Part shown: positions 53,704-62,573 of the stretch, piece after piece
Layout: each line of letters starts with the position of its first letter
How positions within the stretch are numbered: position 1 is the first letter of the stretch
Source: Raineyella sp. W15-4
Lineage (GTDB): Bacteria > Actinomycetota > Actinomycetes > Propionibacteriales > Propionibacteriaceae
Assembly: GCF_033170155.1 (NCBI RefSeq)
Contig: NZ_CP137079.1
Span: 2,542,001-2,606,000, forward strand
DNA: 64,000 nt
Direction of reading: 5' to 3'
Program-made: the position numbers and the translations under genes
Notes under the pieces: generated by a model
What the model was told of the DNA's origin: nothing
Seen by the model: the letters and a program-made list of their open reading frames with translations, nothing else
The model's database searches: none

Positions 53704-54882
53704 ATGCCTGATGTCGTGACCACACCCCCGGACCACCCCCTGATGCCGGCCGTCCAGGCCGCGCTGTCACGCGTGATGGACCCCGAGATCAAACGCCCGC
53801 TGATGGAGCTGGGCATGATCCCCCGGATCGGGATCGACGCCGACGACGTGGTCACCGTCCATGTGCTGCTGACCGTCCAGTTCTGCCCGCTGCACACCAC
53901 CATCAGCCAGGACGTGCAGCGGGCGGTCGGCGGCATCCCCGGTGTCGGCGGGGTGCGGGTCGACCTGGGCGTGATGACCGACGAGCAGCGCAAGGAGCTC
54001 AACGTCCGGCTCCGCGGCGGCGTGCAGCAGCACGAGATCCCGTTCGCCCGACCCGGCAACCTCACCCGGGTGCTGCTGGTCTCCTCCGGCAAGGGCGGCG
54101 TCGGCAAGTCCTCGGTGACGACGAACCTCGCCCTCGGCCTGTCCCGGGCGGGCAAGAAGGTCGCCATCCTCGACGCCGACATCTACGGCCACTCGATCCC
54201 GCCGATGCTCGGCCTGGCCGACTCCCAGCCGACGATGGTCGGCGAGTACATCATGCCGGTCCCCTACGGCGACATGTCGGTGATGTCGATCGGCATGCTC
54301 AAGCAGAGCCGCGACCAGGTGATCGCCTGGCGCGGCCCGATCCTCGACCGGGCGCTGCAGCAGATGTTGGCCGACGTGTACTGGGGCGACCTCGACTTCC
54401 TCGTCGTCGACCTGCCGCCGGGCACCGGCGACGTGGCGATGTCGCTCGGCGCGAAACTGCCGAACGCCGAGGTGATCGTCGTGACCACCCCGCAGGCGGC
54501 CGCCGCCGAGGTCGCCGAGCGGGCCGGCACGATGGCCGACATGCTGCACCAGCGGGTGATCGGCGTGATCGAGAACATGTCCTACCTGGAGACCACCTGC
54601 CCGCACTGCGGTGAGGTGCACGAGGTCGACGTCTTCGGCACCGGTGGCGGCGAGACGGTGGCCCGCACGCTGACCGCCCGGCTCGGATACGAGGTGCCGC
54701 TGCTGGCCCGGGTCCCGCTGGACCTGGCGCTGCGCGCCGGCGGCGACGAGGGCACCCCGGTCGTCGGGTCGGCGGTGGCCGGCCCGGCCGCCACGGTGAT
54801 CGAGCGGGTCGCCCGGGAGCTGGCGCAGCAGTCCCGCGGACTGGTCGGCGTCCCGCTGAGCGTCACCCCGGTCGGCGACTGA
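53704..54882 (+). CDS. mrp: Mrp/ApbC iron-sulfur cluster carrier ATPase
   Basis: A 392-residue P-loop protein that carries Fe-S clusters to apoproteins. An N-terminal MIP18-like domain (VMDPEIKRPLMELGMI) precedes the deviant Walker A SSGKGGVGKSS, the switch DADIYGHSIP, FLVVDLPPGTGD and the cluster-binding CPHCGEVHEVDVFG. Start ATG 53704 fits a leaderless promoter. Convergent with tatB. Confidence 0.96.
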   Translation: MPDVVTTPPDHPLMPAVQAALSRVMDPEIKRPLMELGMIPRIGIDADDVVTVHVLLTVQFCPLHTTISQDVQRAVGGIPGVGGVRVDLGVMTDEQRKELNVRLRGGVQQHEIPFARPGNLTRVLLVSSGKGGVGKSSVTTNLALGLSRAGKKVAILDADIYGHSIPPMLGLADSQPTMVGEYIMPVPYGDMSVMSIGMLKQSRDQVIAWRGPILDRALQQMLADVYWGDLDFLVVDLPPGTGDVAMSLGAKLPNAEVIVVTTPQAAAAEVAERAGTMADMLHQRVIGVIENMSYLETTCPHCGEVHEVDVFGTGGGETVARTLTARLGYEVPLLARVPLDLALRAGGDEGTPVVGSAVAGPAATVIERVARELAQQSRGLVGVPLSVTPVGD

Positions 54883-54924
54883 CGGCGGCCCTCAGGGGGC
54901 TCGGCCGGGGCACTGCCGCCGGCC

Positions 54925-55341
54925 CTACGTGGCTTCGGAGTCGAACGGGGCGCCGGGCACGGCGATCCCGGCGGCCCGGGCCTCCTCGGGGCTGATCACC
55001 CCGTCCCCGTCGGTGTCGATGGAGCGGCGGAAGTCCTCCGCCGCCTCGTCGATCTCGGCAGACGCGTCGCGCAGGGTCTGCACCAGGTCCTCGACCCCGT
55101 CCAGCCCGCCCTGCTTCATCACGTAGCGTCGCACCGAGCCCTTGGGGTCGGTGATGTCGAAGTCCTCGAAGCCGGGGCCGAGCTCGTTGCGGACGGTGAC
55201 CTGGGCGTCGTTGGCCACCTGGCGGAAGAAGCGGATCAGCCGGGCCGCCTTGCGGGCGAGCTCGGGCAGCTTGTCGGGGCCCCACAGGATCACCGCGAGG
55301 ACGACGATGACCGCGATCTCACCCGCACCCAGTCCGAACAC
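54925..55341 (-). CDS. tatB: Sec-independent translocase subunit TatB with a C-terminal EF-hand
   Basis: A 138-residue TatB: short N-terminus, one membrane helix (EIAVIVVLAVILWGP), then the amphipathic helix DKLPELARKAARLIRFFRQV. TatB with TatC receives folded twin-arginine substrates. The unusual feature is at residues 109-120, DTDGDGVISPEE, a complete 12-residue EF-hand calcium loop (D1, D3, D5, G6, I8, E12), preceded by a helix. GTG 55341 follows a TAGGTT box by six bases. It lies 9 bases after the protease stop. Confidence 0.93.
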   Translation of the reverse strand: MFGLGAGEIAVIVVLAVILWGPDKLPELARKAARLIRFFRQVANDAQVTVRNELGPGFEDFDITDPKGSVRRYVMKQGGLDGVEDLVQTLRDASAEIDEAAEDFRRSIDTDGDGVISPEEARAAGIAVPGAPFDSEAT

Positions 55342-55347
55342 GGGCCC

Positions 55348-55353
55348 AACCTA
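55348..55353 (-). promoter_or_regulatory. tatB: -10 box TAGGTT, leaderless tatB
   Basis: TAGGTT, then 6 nt, then GTG at 55341. Its first three bases are the TAG stop codon of the upstream protease gene. Confidence 0.5.
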
Positions 55354-56478
55354 TCCGACCCGACCTGAGAGGGTGACCAGTGCCTGCCCGGCGGACCCGT
55401 CCCGCCGGTAGTCGGCCACCAGGGTCTCCCCGGGCCGGTGCCGACGGACCTGCACGATCAGGGCGGTGCCGTCCGCCACGGTGACCCCGCCCAGCGTCGT
55501 CACCACGTCCCCGGCCCGTAGCCCGGCGGCCGCCGCCGGTCCCCCGGCATCGACCGAGCTGAGCCGCACGCCGACCCCGTCGGCGGTCGCCTCCGCCGAG
55601 GCCCCGAGGACCGGATAGGACACCATGCCGTCGGCAGCGAGGGCGGTGATGATCGGCAGCGCCTCGTCCAGCGGGATCGCGAAACCGAGGCCGACGCTCC
55701 CGCTGCGCGCCGGCGCCCCGTCGGCGGTCAGGATCGCGGAGTTGATGCCCACCACCCGGCCGCCGGCGTCGTAGAGCGGCCCGCCCGAGTTGCCGGGATT
55801 GATCGGGGCATCGGTCTGGATGGCATTGATGTAGGCGGTGGGGTCGCCACTCCCGGCAGTGGGATCGGCGACCTGCATCGGGCGCCCGAGGGCCGAGACG
55901 ATGCCCGCGGTGACGGTCTCCTGCAGACCGTACGGCGCGCCGACTGCGATCACCGGCCGGCCGACGGCCAGCCCGGCGGAGCTGCCGAGTTGCGCCGGCA
56001 CGACCGCGTCGCCGAGGCCGGAGAAGTCCACCGAGAGCACGGCGAGGTCGTATGCCCGGCTGGCGCCGAGCACCGTCGCGGTGGTGCGCCGGCCGTCGGC
56101 GACGGTGACCTCGATCCGCCCGCCCCGCACCGCGGCGGCGATCACATGGTTGTTCGTCACCACCCGGCCGCCGGCCAGCACGATCCCGGATCCGCTCCCC
56201 TCGCCGCTGGCGCCGGTGGCCCGGATCGACACGGTGGACCGCAGCGCCTCCGGAGCGAGGGCCGCGGCGTCCAGGGTGACCGGGGCCGGGGTGCCGTCTC
56301 TGGAAGCGGCCGTGCTGACCCGGGCGGACGGCGAGGCGCCGGCGCCCGGCGCGGTCCCGAACCGGGCGCCGGCGTACCCGGCGGGGACCCCGACGACGAC
56401 GGCGATCACCGCGGCGAGGACGAGCGTCCCGGCGCGGCTGCCACCGGGCGACCCGGGATCAGAAGAGGTCGACGGCAC
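55351..56478 (-). CDS. Membrane-anchored HtrA-like serine protease with PDZ domain
   Basis: A 375-residue DegP/HtrA-type protease: a short cytoplasmic tail, one membrane anchor (AGTLVLAAVIAVVVGVPAG), then the trypsin fold with His in VVTNNHVIA, Asp in AYDLAVLSV and Ser in NPGNSGGPLYD, and a C-terminal PDZ domain (GLRAGDVVTTLGG). It should act outside the membrane in envelope quality control. GTG 56478 is the only start that keeps the anchor at the N-terminus; it lies 20 bases inside the end of dapA and lacks a clear ribosome binding site, so coupling to dapA is likely. Confidence 0.9.
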   Translation of the reverse strand: MPSTSSDPGSPGGSRAGTLVLAAVIAVVVGVPAGYAGARFGTAPGAGASPSARVSTAASRDGTPAPVTLDAAALAPEALRSTVSIRATGASGEGSGSGIVLAGGRVVTNNHVIAAAVRGGRIEVTVADGRRTTATVLGASRAYDLAVLSVDFSGLGDAVVPAQLGSSAGLAVGRPVIAVGAPYGLQETVTAGIVSALGRPMQVADPTAGSGDPTAYINAIQTDAPINPGNSGGPLYDAGGRVVGINSAILTADGAPARSGSVGLGFAIPLDEALPIITALAADGMVSYPVLGASAEATADGVGVRLSSVDAGGPAAAAGLRAGDVVTTLGGVTVADGTALIVQVRRHRPGETLVADYRRDGSAGQALVTLSGRVG

Positions 56479-57364
56479 GGAGCGTGTCGACGTACGCCTC
56501 GACGAGGTCGTCGGCCGGGAGCACCTGCGGCGCGCGCAGCCCGCCGACCGGGCGTCCCTGCCGGGCCAGCGTCGCCTTGACCATGCTGCACCCCTGGGCG
56601 GCGAACACCCCGGTGAAGACGGGCAACGCCCGCTGGTTGAGCCGCAGCGCCGTCGCGGCGTCACCGGCCACCCAGGCGTCGATCAGCTGCCGGGCGAGCA
56701 GTCCGGTGAAGTGGGTCGACGTCCCCACCAGACCCACCCCCCCGACGGACAGCAGCGGCAGGGTGATGGCGTCGTCACCGGCGTAGTAGGCCAGACCGGT
56801 GGCGGCGATGACCTTCGCCGACTCTACGATCTGTCCCTTGGCGTCCTTGACCGCGACGATCCGGGGGTGCTCGGCCAGCCTGACCAGGGTCTCCGTCTGC
56901 ACCGGGATCCCGGCCCGGCTGGGGATGTCGTACACCACCACCGGCAGGTCGGTCGCGTCGGCGGCGGCCCGGAAGTGGCTCAGCAGTCCCTCCTGCGGGG
57001 GGCGGGAGTAGTACGGGGTGACGACCAGCAGGCCGTCCGCCCCGGCGGCCGCGGCCTGCCGGGCCAGCTCGCAGGTGTGCCGGGTGGAGTTGGTGCCGAC
57101 CCCCGCGACGATGTGGGCCCGGTTCCCGACCTCGTCGACGACGGCGGCGACGAGCGCCGCCTTCTCCTCGTCGGTGGTGGTCGGGGCCTCACCGGTGGTC
57201 CCGTTGATGACCAGACCATCGTGACGCAGGTCATCCACCAGGTGCGTGGCGAGCGCCCGGGCGGAGGCCAGGTCGAGGTCGCCCTTGTCGTCGAACGGCG
57301 TCACCATGGCGGTCAACAGGCGGCCGAAAGGCGGCTCGGTGGCAGTGTGCGTGGGGTCGGTCAT
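56459..57364 (-). CDS. dapA: 4-hydroxy-tetrahydrodipicolinate synthase
   Basis: A 301-residue TIM-barrel aldolase, first committed step of lysine/diaminopimelate synthesis. Motifs: LVINGTTGEAPTTTDEEK, VVYDIPSRAGI, the Schiff-base Lys in IVAVKDAKGQI, and YAGDDAITLPLLSVGGVG. ATG 57364 follows a TAGAAT box by six bases. Overlaps the protease gene at its end. Confidence 0.95.
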   Translation of the reverse strand: MTDPTHTATEPPFGRLLTAMVTPFDDKGDLDLASARALATHLVDDLRHDGLVINGTTGEAPTTTDEEKAALVAAVVDEVGNRAHIVAGVGTNSTRHTCELARQAAAAGADGLLVVTPYYSRPPQEGLLSHFRAAADATDLPVVVYDIPSRAGIPVQTETLVRLAEHPRIVAVKDAKGQIVESAKVIAATGLAYYAGDDAITLPLLSVGGVGLVGTSTHFTGLLARQLIDAWVAGDAATALRLNQRALPVFTGVFAAQGCSMVKATLARQGRPVGGLRAPQVLPADDLVEAYVDTLRAVDLF

Positions 57365-57370
57365 GGCGCG

Positions 57371-57376
57371 ATTCTA
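57371..57376 (-). promoter_or_regulatory. dapA: -10 box TAGAAT, leaderless dapA
   Basis: TAGAAT, then 6 nt, then ATG at 57364. Confidence 0.6.
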
Positions 57377-57477
57377 TGCCGCGGGGCCGGCCGGAGGGGT
57401 GGTCGAGGGCGCCAGGTGGACCATCACCGGAGACAGGCCGGGGCGCGCGTCCCCCTTCCACACCGGCGCTCATTGGT

Positions 57478-57483
57478 TAGGCT
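57478..57483 (+). promoter_or_regulatory. -10 box TAGGCT, leaderless O-methyltransferase gene
   Basis: TAGGCT, then 6 nt, then GTG at 57490. Confidence 0.55.
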
Positions 57484-57489
57484 GAGTAC

Positions 57490-58308
57490 GTGACCACTCG
57501 CAAGACCACCCAGAAGGCTGCCGCCCCGGGTCCGGCGGCGAAGAAGTCCGCGAGCTCGGACCGGATGCACGACATCTTCGCCCCCACCGCGCCCGAGACC
57601 CCGCCGGTGATCGGCCCCGCCGAGCCACCCGCCCCGGCCGACCCACGGTCCGACACCGGGGCGCCGGCACTCGGCCCGGACGAGGCAACCTGGGCGTACG
57701 CCGAGGGCTTCCGCCGGGAACGCCCGGAGGCCGCCCGCGCCCGGGAGGCCGCCGAACAGCTGGACAGCATGCCGGTCAGCCCCGGGGTGGCCACCGTGCT
57801 GACCCTCCTCGCCCGCGCGGCGCGGGCCCGTTCGGTGGTCGAGATCGGCTCCGGCACCGGCGTGTCCGGGCTGGCGCTGTACGCCGGGATGGTGCCGGAG
57901 GGGGTGCTGACCAGCATCGACGCCGACAGTGAGGTCCAGCGGGTGGCCCGCCGGATGTTCCGCGACGCAGGGGTGCCGTCCAACCGGATCCGGCTGATCG
58001 CCGGTGACGCGCTGACCGTGATGCCCAAGCTGTCCGACGCCGCGTACGACCTGGTGTTCGTCGACGGCGACATGCTGGACTGCGGCGAGTACATCGAGCA
58101 GGCCCAGCGGCTGCTGCGGCCCGACGGGGTGCTGGTGGTCAACAACGCCCTCTGGTACAACCTGGTCGCCGACCCGCAGAACGAGGACAACGAGACGATC
58201 GTCATCCGCGAGGCGCTCGAGGGCGTCGCGGCGATGGAGGACGTCTGGGTGCCGGCCCTGTTGCCGGTCGGCAACGGCCTGCTGGTCGCCTCCCGGCGCG
58301 CCTCCTGA
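57490..58308 (+). CDS. Class I SAM-dependent O-methyltransferase
   Basis: A 272-residue methyltransferase of the catechol O-methyltransferase-like group. The SAM-binding motif is VVEIGSGTGVSGLALYAG, followed by LTSIDADSEVQRVARRMF and the metal/SAM region YDLVFVDGDMLDCGEY and VLVVNNALW. The first 50 residues are a Pro/Ala/Lys-rich extension absent from typical members. The gene resembles the mycobacterial Rv1220c-type enzyme by position and type. Substrate unknown. Confidence 0.9.
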   Translation: MTTRKTTQKAAAPGPAAKKSASSDRMHDIFAPTAPETPPVIGPAEPPAPADPRSDTGAPALGPDEATWAYAEGFRRERPEAARAREAAEQLDSMPVSPGVATVLTLLARAARARSVVEIGSGTGVSGLALYAGMVPEGVLTSIDADSEVQRVARRMFRDAGVPSNRIRLIAGDALTVMPKLSDAAYDLVFVDGDMLDCGEYIEQAQRLLRPDGVLVVNNALWYNLVADPQNEDNETIVIREALEGVAAMEDVWVPALLPVGNGLLVASRRAS

Positions 58309-58337
58309 ATCCTTCCGGTCCTTTCCGGACAGGACGG

Positions 58338-58381
58338 CGTAGGCGTGGGCCCCACCCGGATGGATGGAGCCCACGCCTACG
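58338..58381. terminator. Bidirectional hairpin between O-methyltransferase and glgC
   Basis: Perfect 13-bp stem CGTAGGCGTGGGC / GCCCACGCCTACG (58338-58350, 58369-58381) with an 18-nt loop, between convergent genes. Confidence 0.8.
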
Positions 58382-58395
58382 TCCCTACCTGACGA

Positions 58396-59622
58396 TCAGA
58401 CCGCCCTGATCACGAAGTCCTTCGGCACCACGGTGATCCCCCCGGCGGAGACGGTGAAGCCACGGGCCCGGTCGGCCTCGTGATCGACGCCCACCTCGGC
58501 GCCCCGCTCGACCACCACGTTCTTGTCCAGGATGGCCCGGCGGACCACCGCGTTGCGGCCGACCTGGGCACTGTCCATCAGGATCGACTGCTCGACCTTG
58601 GCCCACTTGTCGACCCGGACCTGCGGGGACAGCACCGAGGAGTCGACGTCGCCGCCGGAGATGATGCAGCCGGCGGACACGATGGAGTCCTCGGCGGTGC
58701 CGCGCAGGGTGAACTTCGCCCCCGGCAACTGGCGCTGGTAGCTGAAGATCGGCCAGTCGTCGTTGTAGAGGTTGAAGTTGGGCTTCACCGCGACGAGGTC
58801 CATGTGCGCGTCGAAGAACGCGTCGATGGTGCCCACGTCCCGCCAGTAGTTGCGGTCCTCCTCGGTGGCGCCGGGCACGTTGTTGTCGGTGAAGTCGTAG
58901 ACCTGCGCCTCGCCCTTCGCCACGAACGCCGGGATGATGTCCCCGCCCATGTCGTGCCGGGCGTTCTCGTCGGCGGCGTCCGCCTCGAGCGCGGCGACCA
59001 GAGCGTCCTTGTCGAAGATGTAGTTGCCCATCGAGGCGAAGGACTCGTCCGGGCTGTCCGGCAGCCCCGGCGGGTCGGCCGGCTTCTCCAGGAACTGGCG
59101 GATCTTCTTGTCCTCGCCGGCATCGATGATGCCGAAGGCACTGGCCTCGGCGCGCGGCACCCGGATGCCTGCCACAGTCGCCCCGAGCCCCGAGTCGATG
59201 TGTGCCTCCAGCATCCGGCTGATGTCCATCCGGTAGATGTTGTCCGCCCCGAAGACCACGATGTAGTCCGGGTGGGCGTCCTTGATCAGGTTCATCGACT
59301 GGTAGATGGCGTCCGCGCTGCCCTGGTACCAGTGCGGACCGAGTCGCTGCTGGGCGGGCACCGGCGTGATGTAGTTGCCGAGCATGTTCGACATCCGCCA
59401 GGTGAGCGTGATGTGACGGTCGAGCGAGTGGGACTTGTACTGGGTCAGGACGGCGACCTGGAGCAGACCGGAGTTCACCATGTTCGACAGCACGAAGTCG
59501 ATCAGGCGCAGCGTCCCTCCGAAGGGGACGGCCGGTTTGGCACGGTCGAGGGTGAGGGGCATCAGTCGCTTGCCCTCACCACCGGCGAGAACGATGGACA
59601 GGACCTTGGGGCGGGACGTCAT
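58396..59622 (-). CDS. glgC: Glucose-1-phosphate adenylyltransferase
   Basis: A 408-residue ADP-glucose pyrophosphorylase: [26 protein letters not shown] nucleotide loop, [24 protein letters not shown] and a C-terminal left-handed beta-helix ([19 protein letters not shown]). It makes ADP-glucose for glycogen or maltose-1-phosphate. Divergent from glgA. ATG 59622 follows a TAGGTT box by six bases. Confidence 0.96.
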   Translation of the reverse strand: MTSRPKVLSIVLAGGEGKRLMPLTLDRAKPAVPFGGTLRLIDFVLSNMVNSGLLQVAVLTQYKSHSLDRHITLTWRMSNMLGNYITPVPAQQRLGPHWYQGSADAIYQSMNLIKDAHPDYIVVFGADNIYRMDISRMLEAHIDSGLGATVAGIRVPRAEASAFGIIDAGEDKKIRQFLEKPADPPGLPDSPDESFASMGNYIFDKDALVAALEADAADENARHDMGGDIIPAFVAKGEAQVYDFTDNNVPGATEEDRNYWRDVGTIDAFFDAHMDLVAVKPNFNLYNDDWPIFSYQRQLPGAKFTLRGTAEDSIVSAGCIISGGDVDSSVLSPQVRVDKWAKVEQSILMDSAQVGRNAVVRRAILDKNVVVERGAEVGVDHEADRARGFTVSAGGITVVPKDFVIRAV

Positions 59623-59628
59623 GACCCG

Positions 59629-59634
59629 AACCTA
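59629..59634 (-). promoter_or_regulatory. glgC: -10 box TAGGTT, leaderless glgC
   Basis: TAGGTT, then 6 nt, then ATG at 59622. Confidence 0.55.
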
Positions 59635-59731
59635 TGGCCCGCGCAGGCCACGAACAAGCGATTTGCCGAGACTCACCGGAAGTGTCACAACCCGCACCAT
59701 CCGAGCGGTCGAGGTGTGCGAGCATCCTCCC

Positions 59732-60952
59732 ATGAGCCTGAGTGTTTCGGTCCTGACCAGGGAGTACCCACCGACCATCTACGGGGGCGCCGGCGTGCAT
59801 GTCCAGCAGCTCGTTCCCCAGCTCCGCGCGTTCATCGACGTCGACGTCCAGTGCATGGGTGAGCCCCGTGAGGGGGCGACCGCCCACGCGGAGAATTACC
59901 CCGCCGGGGCGAACGCGGCGCTGCGGGTGTTCGGCGCCGACCTGTCGATGGTCGCGGCCCTGCCGGAGCGGCTCGACCTGGTGCACTCCCACACCTGGTA
60001 CGCGAACCTGGCCGGCCACCTGGGCGGCATCTTCCGTGAGATCCCGCACGTCGTGTCCGCCCACTCGCTGGAGCCGGACCGGCCGTGGAAGAAGGAGCAG
60101 CTCGGCGGTGGCTACAACCTCTCCTCCTGGGCGGAGCGGACCGCGTACAACGGCGCCTCGGCGGTGATCGCGGTGTCGAACGGGATGCGCCGGTCGATCC
60201 TGGCGGCCTACCCCGAGCTGGACCCGGAGAAGGTCCACGTGGTGCTCAACGGCATCGACCCGGAGGAGTTCACCCCCGATCCGCACACCGACGTCGTCGA
60301 GGGTCTGGGGATCGACCTGTCCCGTCCGTACGTCGCCTTCGTCGGCCGGATCACCCGGCAGAAGGGTCTGGTGCACCTGGTCCGGGCGGCGGAGCAGCTC
60401 GACCCCGACACCCAGCTGGTGCTGCTGGCCGGTGCCCCGGACACCCCGGAGATCGCTGCGGAGTTCAACGAGGCGTTCGCCCATCTGAAGGAGTCCCGCG
60501 GCGGTGGCGTCACCTGGGTGCAGGAGATGCTGCCGCGGCCGAGCGTACGGCAGGTGCTGGCCCACGCCACCGTGTTCGCCTGCCCGTCGATCTACGAGCC
60601 GCTGGGCATCGTGAACCTGGAGGCGATGGCCTCGGAGACGGCCGTGGTGGCCAGTGCCGTCGGCGGCATCCCGGAGGTCGTCGAGGACGGCCGGACCGGC
60701 CTGCTGGTGCCGTACGACCCGGCACAGGCCGGCGACGTGGAGTACGTGAAGGCTTTCGAGGCGCAGTTCGCGGCCCGGCTGAACGAGTTGGTGCGGGATC
60801 CGGCCCGGGCCGAGGCGATGGGCAAGGCCGGTCGTCGGCGGGCGGTGGAAGTGTTCTCCTGGCAGAAGATCGCCCGACAGACCGTCGAGGTCTACCAGCG
60901 GGCGATCGAGTACTACGCCGCGCACCCGGAGCTGCGGGCCGTCCGCGGCTGA
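59732..60952 (+). CDS. glgA: ADP-glucose-dependent glycosyltransferase (GlgA/GlgM type)
   Basis: A 406-residue GT4-fold transferase of the actinobacterial glycogen synthase type: LTREYPPTIYGGAGVHVQQL at the N-terminus, VHSHTWYANLAGH, VVLNGIDPEEF, VAFVGRITRQKGLVHLV and SIYEPLGIVNLEAM with the E-x7-E motif. In mycobacteria the homologue makes maltose-1-phosphate from ADP-glucose and glucose-1-phosphate (GlgM), so that role is equally possible. Start ATG 59732. Confidence 0.93.
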   Translation: MSLSVSVLTREYPPTIYGGAGVHVQQLVPQLRAFIDVDVQCMGEPREGATAHAENYPAGANAALRVFGADLSMVAALPERLDLVHSHTWYANLAGHLGGIFREIPHVVSAHSLEPDRPWKKEQLGGGYNLSSWAERTAYNGASAVIAVSNGMRRSILAAYPELDPEKVHVVLNGIDPEEFTPDPHTDVVEGLGIDLSRPYVAFVGRITRQKGLVHLVRAAEQLDPDTQLVLLAGAPDTPEIAAEFNEAFAHLKESRGGGVTWVQEMLPRPSVRQVLAHATVFACPSIYEPLGIVNLEAMASETAVVASAVGGIPEVVEDGRTGLLVPYDPAQAGDVEYVKAFEAQFAARLNELVRDPARAEAMGKAGRRRAVEVFSWQKIARQTVEVYQRAIEYYAAHPELRAVRG

Positions 60953-60991
60953 GCCGGCAGGGGCAGGTCGGGGCGGGGTCGGGCACGCCGA

Positions 60992-61016
60992 GGCCCCGGG
61001 CGCGGGACCCGGGGCC
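60992..61016. terminator. Hairpin between glgA and DUF3117 gene
   Basis: Perfect 9-bp stem GGCCCCGGG / CCCGGGGCC with a 7-nt loop, between convergent genes; no T-run. Confidence 0.6.
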
Positions 61017-61031
61017 GGGTGGTGGGGATGA

Positions 61032-61199
61032 TCAGCCGACGACCGCGGCGAGTGCTCCGGCCAGCTCCGATGCCTCAGCGGGATTCATCTCGACGACGAG
61101 CCGGCCGCCCCCCTCGAGCGGGACCCGCATGACGATCCCCCGGCCTTCCTTGGTGACTTCCATGGGGCCGTCGCCGGTCCGGGGCTTCATAGCTGCCAT
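61032..61199 (-). CDS. DUF3117 small protein
   Basis: A 55-residue protein beginning MAAMKPRTGDGPMEVTKEGR and containing IVMRVPLEGGGRLVVEM, the highly conserved actinobacterial DUF3117 family next to glgA. No signal or membrane segment; function unknown. GAGGTGAGG lies seven bases before ATG 61199. Confidence 0.93.
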   Translation of the reverse strand: MAAMKPRTGDGPMEVTKEGRGIVMRVPLEGGGRLVVEMNPAEASELAGALAAVVG

Positions 61200-61259
61200 C
61201 GTGCATCCTCACCTCGTTGGAAACGTACAAACCGCTTCCATTATCCTGCACCGGGCAAG

Positions 61260-61415
61260 TCAGGGGGCATCCGGGTCGAGGGCCGGGGTGTCGTCGACGG
61301 GGGTCGGCGGGTCGTCGAGCACCGGCGGTTCCGGCATCTCCCCGAAGGCGCCCCGGGCGACCGGCACGGTGAGTCCCAGCACGACCACCGCCAGGCCCAC
61401 CAGCAACCAGGGCAT
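61260..61415 (-). CDS. Small single-pass membrane protein after dapE
   Basis: A 51-residue protein: [20 protein letters not shown] membrane helix at the very N-terminus, then an acidic Pro/Asp-rich tail. ATG 61415 overlaps the dapE stop (TGATG; ATG 61418 also in frame), so it should be translated with dapE. I do not recognise the family. Confidence 0.7.
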   Translation of the reverse strand: MPWLLVGLAVVVLGLTVPVARGAFGEMPEPPVLDDPPTPVDDTPALDPDAP

Positions 61416-62491
61416 CATCGCTGCCGGCCCAGCCATCCGGCGAGGGCGGCCCGGACCCGGCGGACCGAGGCGAGGGCGACGTACTCGTCGTCCTGGTGGG
61501 CCTTGAGCGCGTCCCCGGGACCGTAGTTCACCGCCGGCACCCCGCGCGCCGAGAACCGGGCGACGTCGGTCCAGCCGTACTTCGGTGCCGGCTCGGATCC
61601 GACCGCCCGGAGGAAGTCCCGGGCGATCGGCAGGTCCAGTCCCGGCCGCGCCCCCGGCGCCAGGTCGGTCACCACCAGCTCGTACCCGGCGAAGTACTCC
61701 CGGACGTACGCCTCCGCCTGCTCCGGGGTACGGTCCGGGGCGAAGCGGAAGTTGATCTCGGTCGTGCACCGGTCGGGGATGACGTTGCCGGCCACCCCGC
61801 CGGCGATCCGGACGGCGTTGAGCCCCTCGATGTACTCCAGTCCGTCCACGACGACCCGGCGGGGGACGTACGCCGCCAGTCGGGCCAGCAGCTCGCCGGC
61901 CCGGTGGATCGCATTGACCCCCTGCCAGGCCCGCGCGGAGTGGGCGGCCACCCCGGGGACGGTGACGGTGAACCGCATCGTGCCCTGGCAGCCCCCCTCG
62001 ACCCGGGCCCCGGACGGCTCCCCGAGCACGGCGAAGTCGCCCTGCATCAGGTCGGGCCGCTCCCGCTCCACCCGGTTGAGCCCGTTGCGGGAGGCCTCCA
62101 CCTCCTCGTTGTCGTAGAAGATCCAGGTGACGTCCCGGCACGGTTCCTCGAGCTCCGCGGCCAGCGAGAGGGCCACCGCCACCCCGGCCTTCATGTCGCA
62201 GGTGCCGCGGCCGTACATCCGCTCCTCGCCGTCGACCGTCCGCAGCCGCGCGGGCAGGTTGTCCGCCAGCGGCACGGTGTCGAGGTGGCCGGCGACGACC
62301 ACCCGCTCGGGCCGGCCCAGCTCGGTGCGGGCGATCACGGTGTCACCGAGGCGGACCACCGCCAGGTGGCGGCAGCCCCGCAGCGCCGCCTCGACCTCGT
62401 CGGCCAGGCGGCCCTCGTGACCGCTCACCGATTCGATGTCGACGATCGTCCCGAGCAGGTCGATGACGTCCGCGCGCAGGTCCAGGGCCAT
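61415..62491 (-). CDS. dapE: Succinyl-diaminopimelate desuccinylase
   Basis: A 358-residue M20 metallohydrolase of lysine/peptidoglycan precursor synthesis. Metal ligands are in [23 protein letters not shown] and the [13 protein letters not shown] segment; [14 protein letters not shown] is the dimerisation-domain motif. The start ATG 62491 follows a TAGGGT box by six bases. Divergent from dapD, its pathway partner. Confidence 0.95.
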   Translation of the reverse strand: MALDLRADVIDLLGTIVDIESVSGHEGRLADEVEAALRGCRHLAVVRLGDTVIARTELGRPERVVVAGHLDTVPLADNLPARLRTVDGEERMYGRGTCDMKAGVAVALSLAAELEEPCRDVTWIFYDNEEVEASRNGLNRVERERPDLMQGDFAVLGEPSGARVEGGCQGTMRFTVTVPGVAAHSARAWQGVNAIHRAGELLARLAAYVPRRVVVDGLEYIEGLNAVRIAGGVAGNVIPDRCTTEINFRFAPDRTPEQAEAYVREYFAGYELVVTDLAPGARPGLDLPIARDFLRAVGSEPAPKYGWTDVARFSARGVPAVNYGPGDALKAHQDDEYVALASVRRVRAALAGWLGRQR

Positions 62492-62497
62492 GGCTGC

Positions 62498-62503
62498 ACC
62501 CTA
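62498..62503 (-). promoter_or_regulatory. dapE: -10 box TAGGGT, leaderless dapE
   Basis: TAGGGT, then 6 nt, then ATG at 62491. Confidence 0.55.
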
Positions 62504-62560
62504 CCCGCCGATCCCGGTCCGAGCGGTGCTCGCGGTGCGAGGGGGTTGGCCCCGACTCGG

Positions 62561-62566
62561 TAGAGT
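62561..62566 (+). promoter_or_regulatory. dapD: -10 box TAGAGT, leaderless dapD
   Basis: TAGAGT, then 7 nt, then ATG at 62574. Confidence 0.6.
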
Positions 62567-62573
62567 CGGAGCC

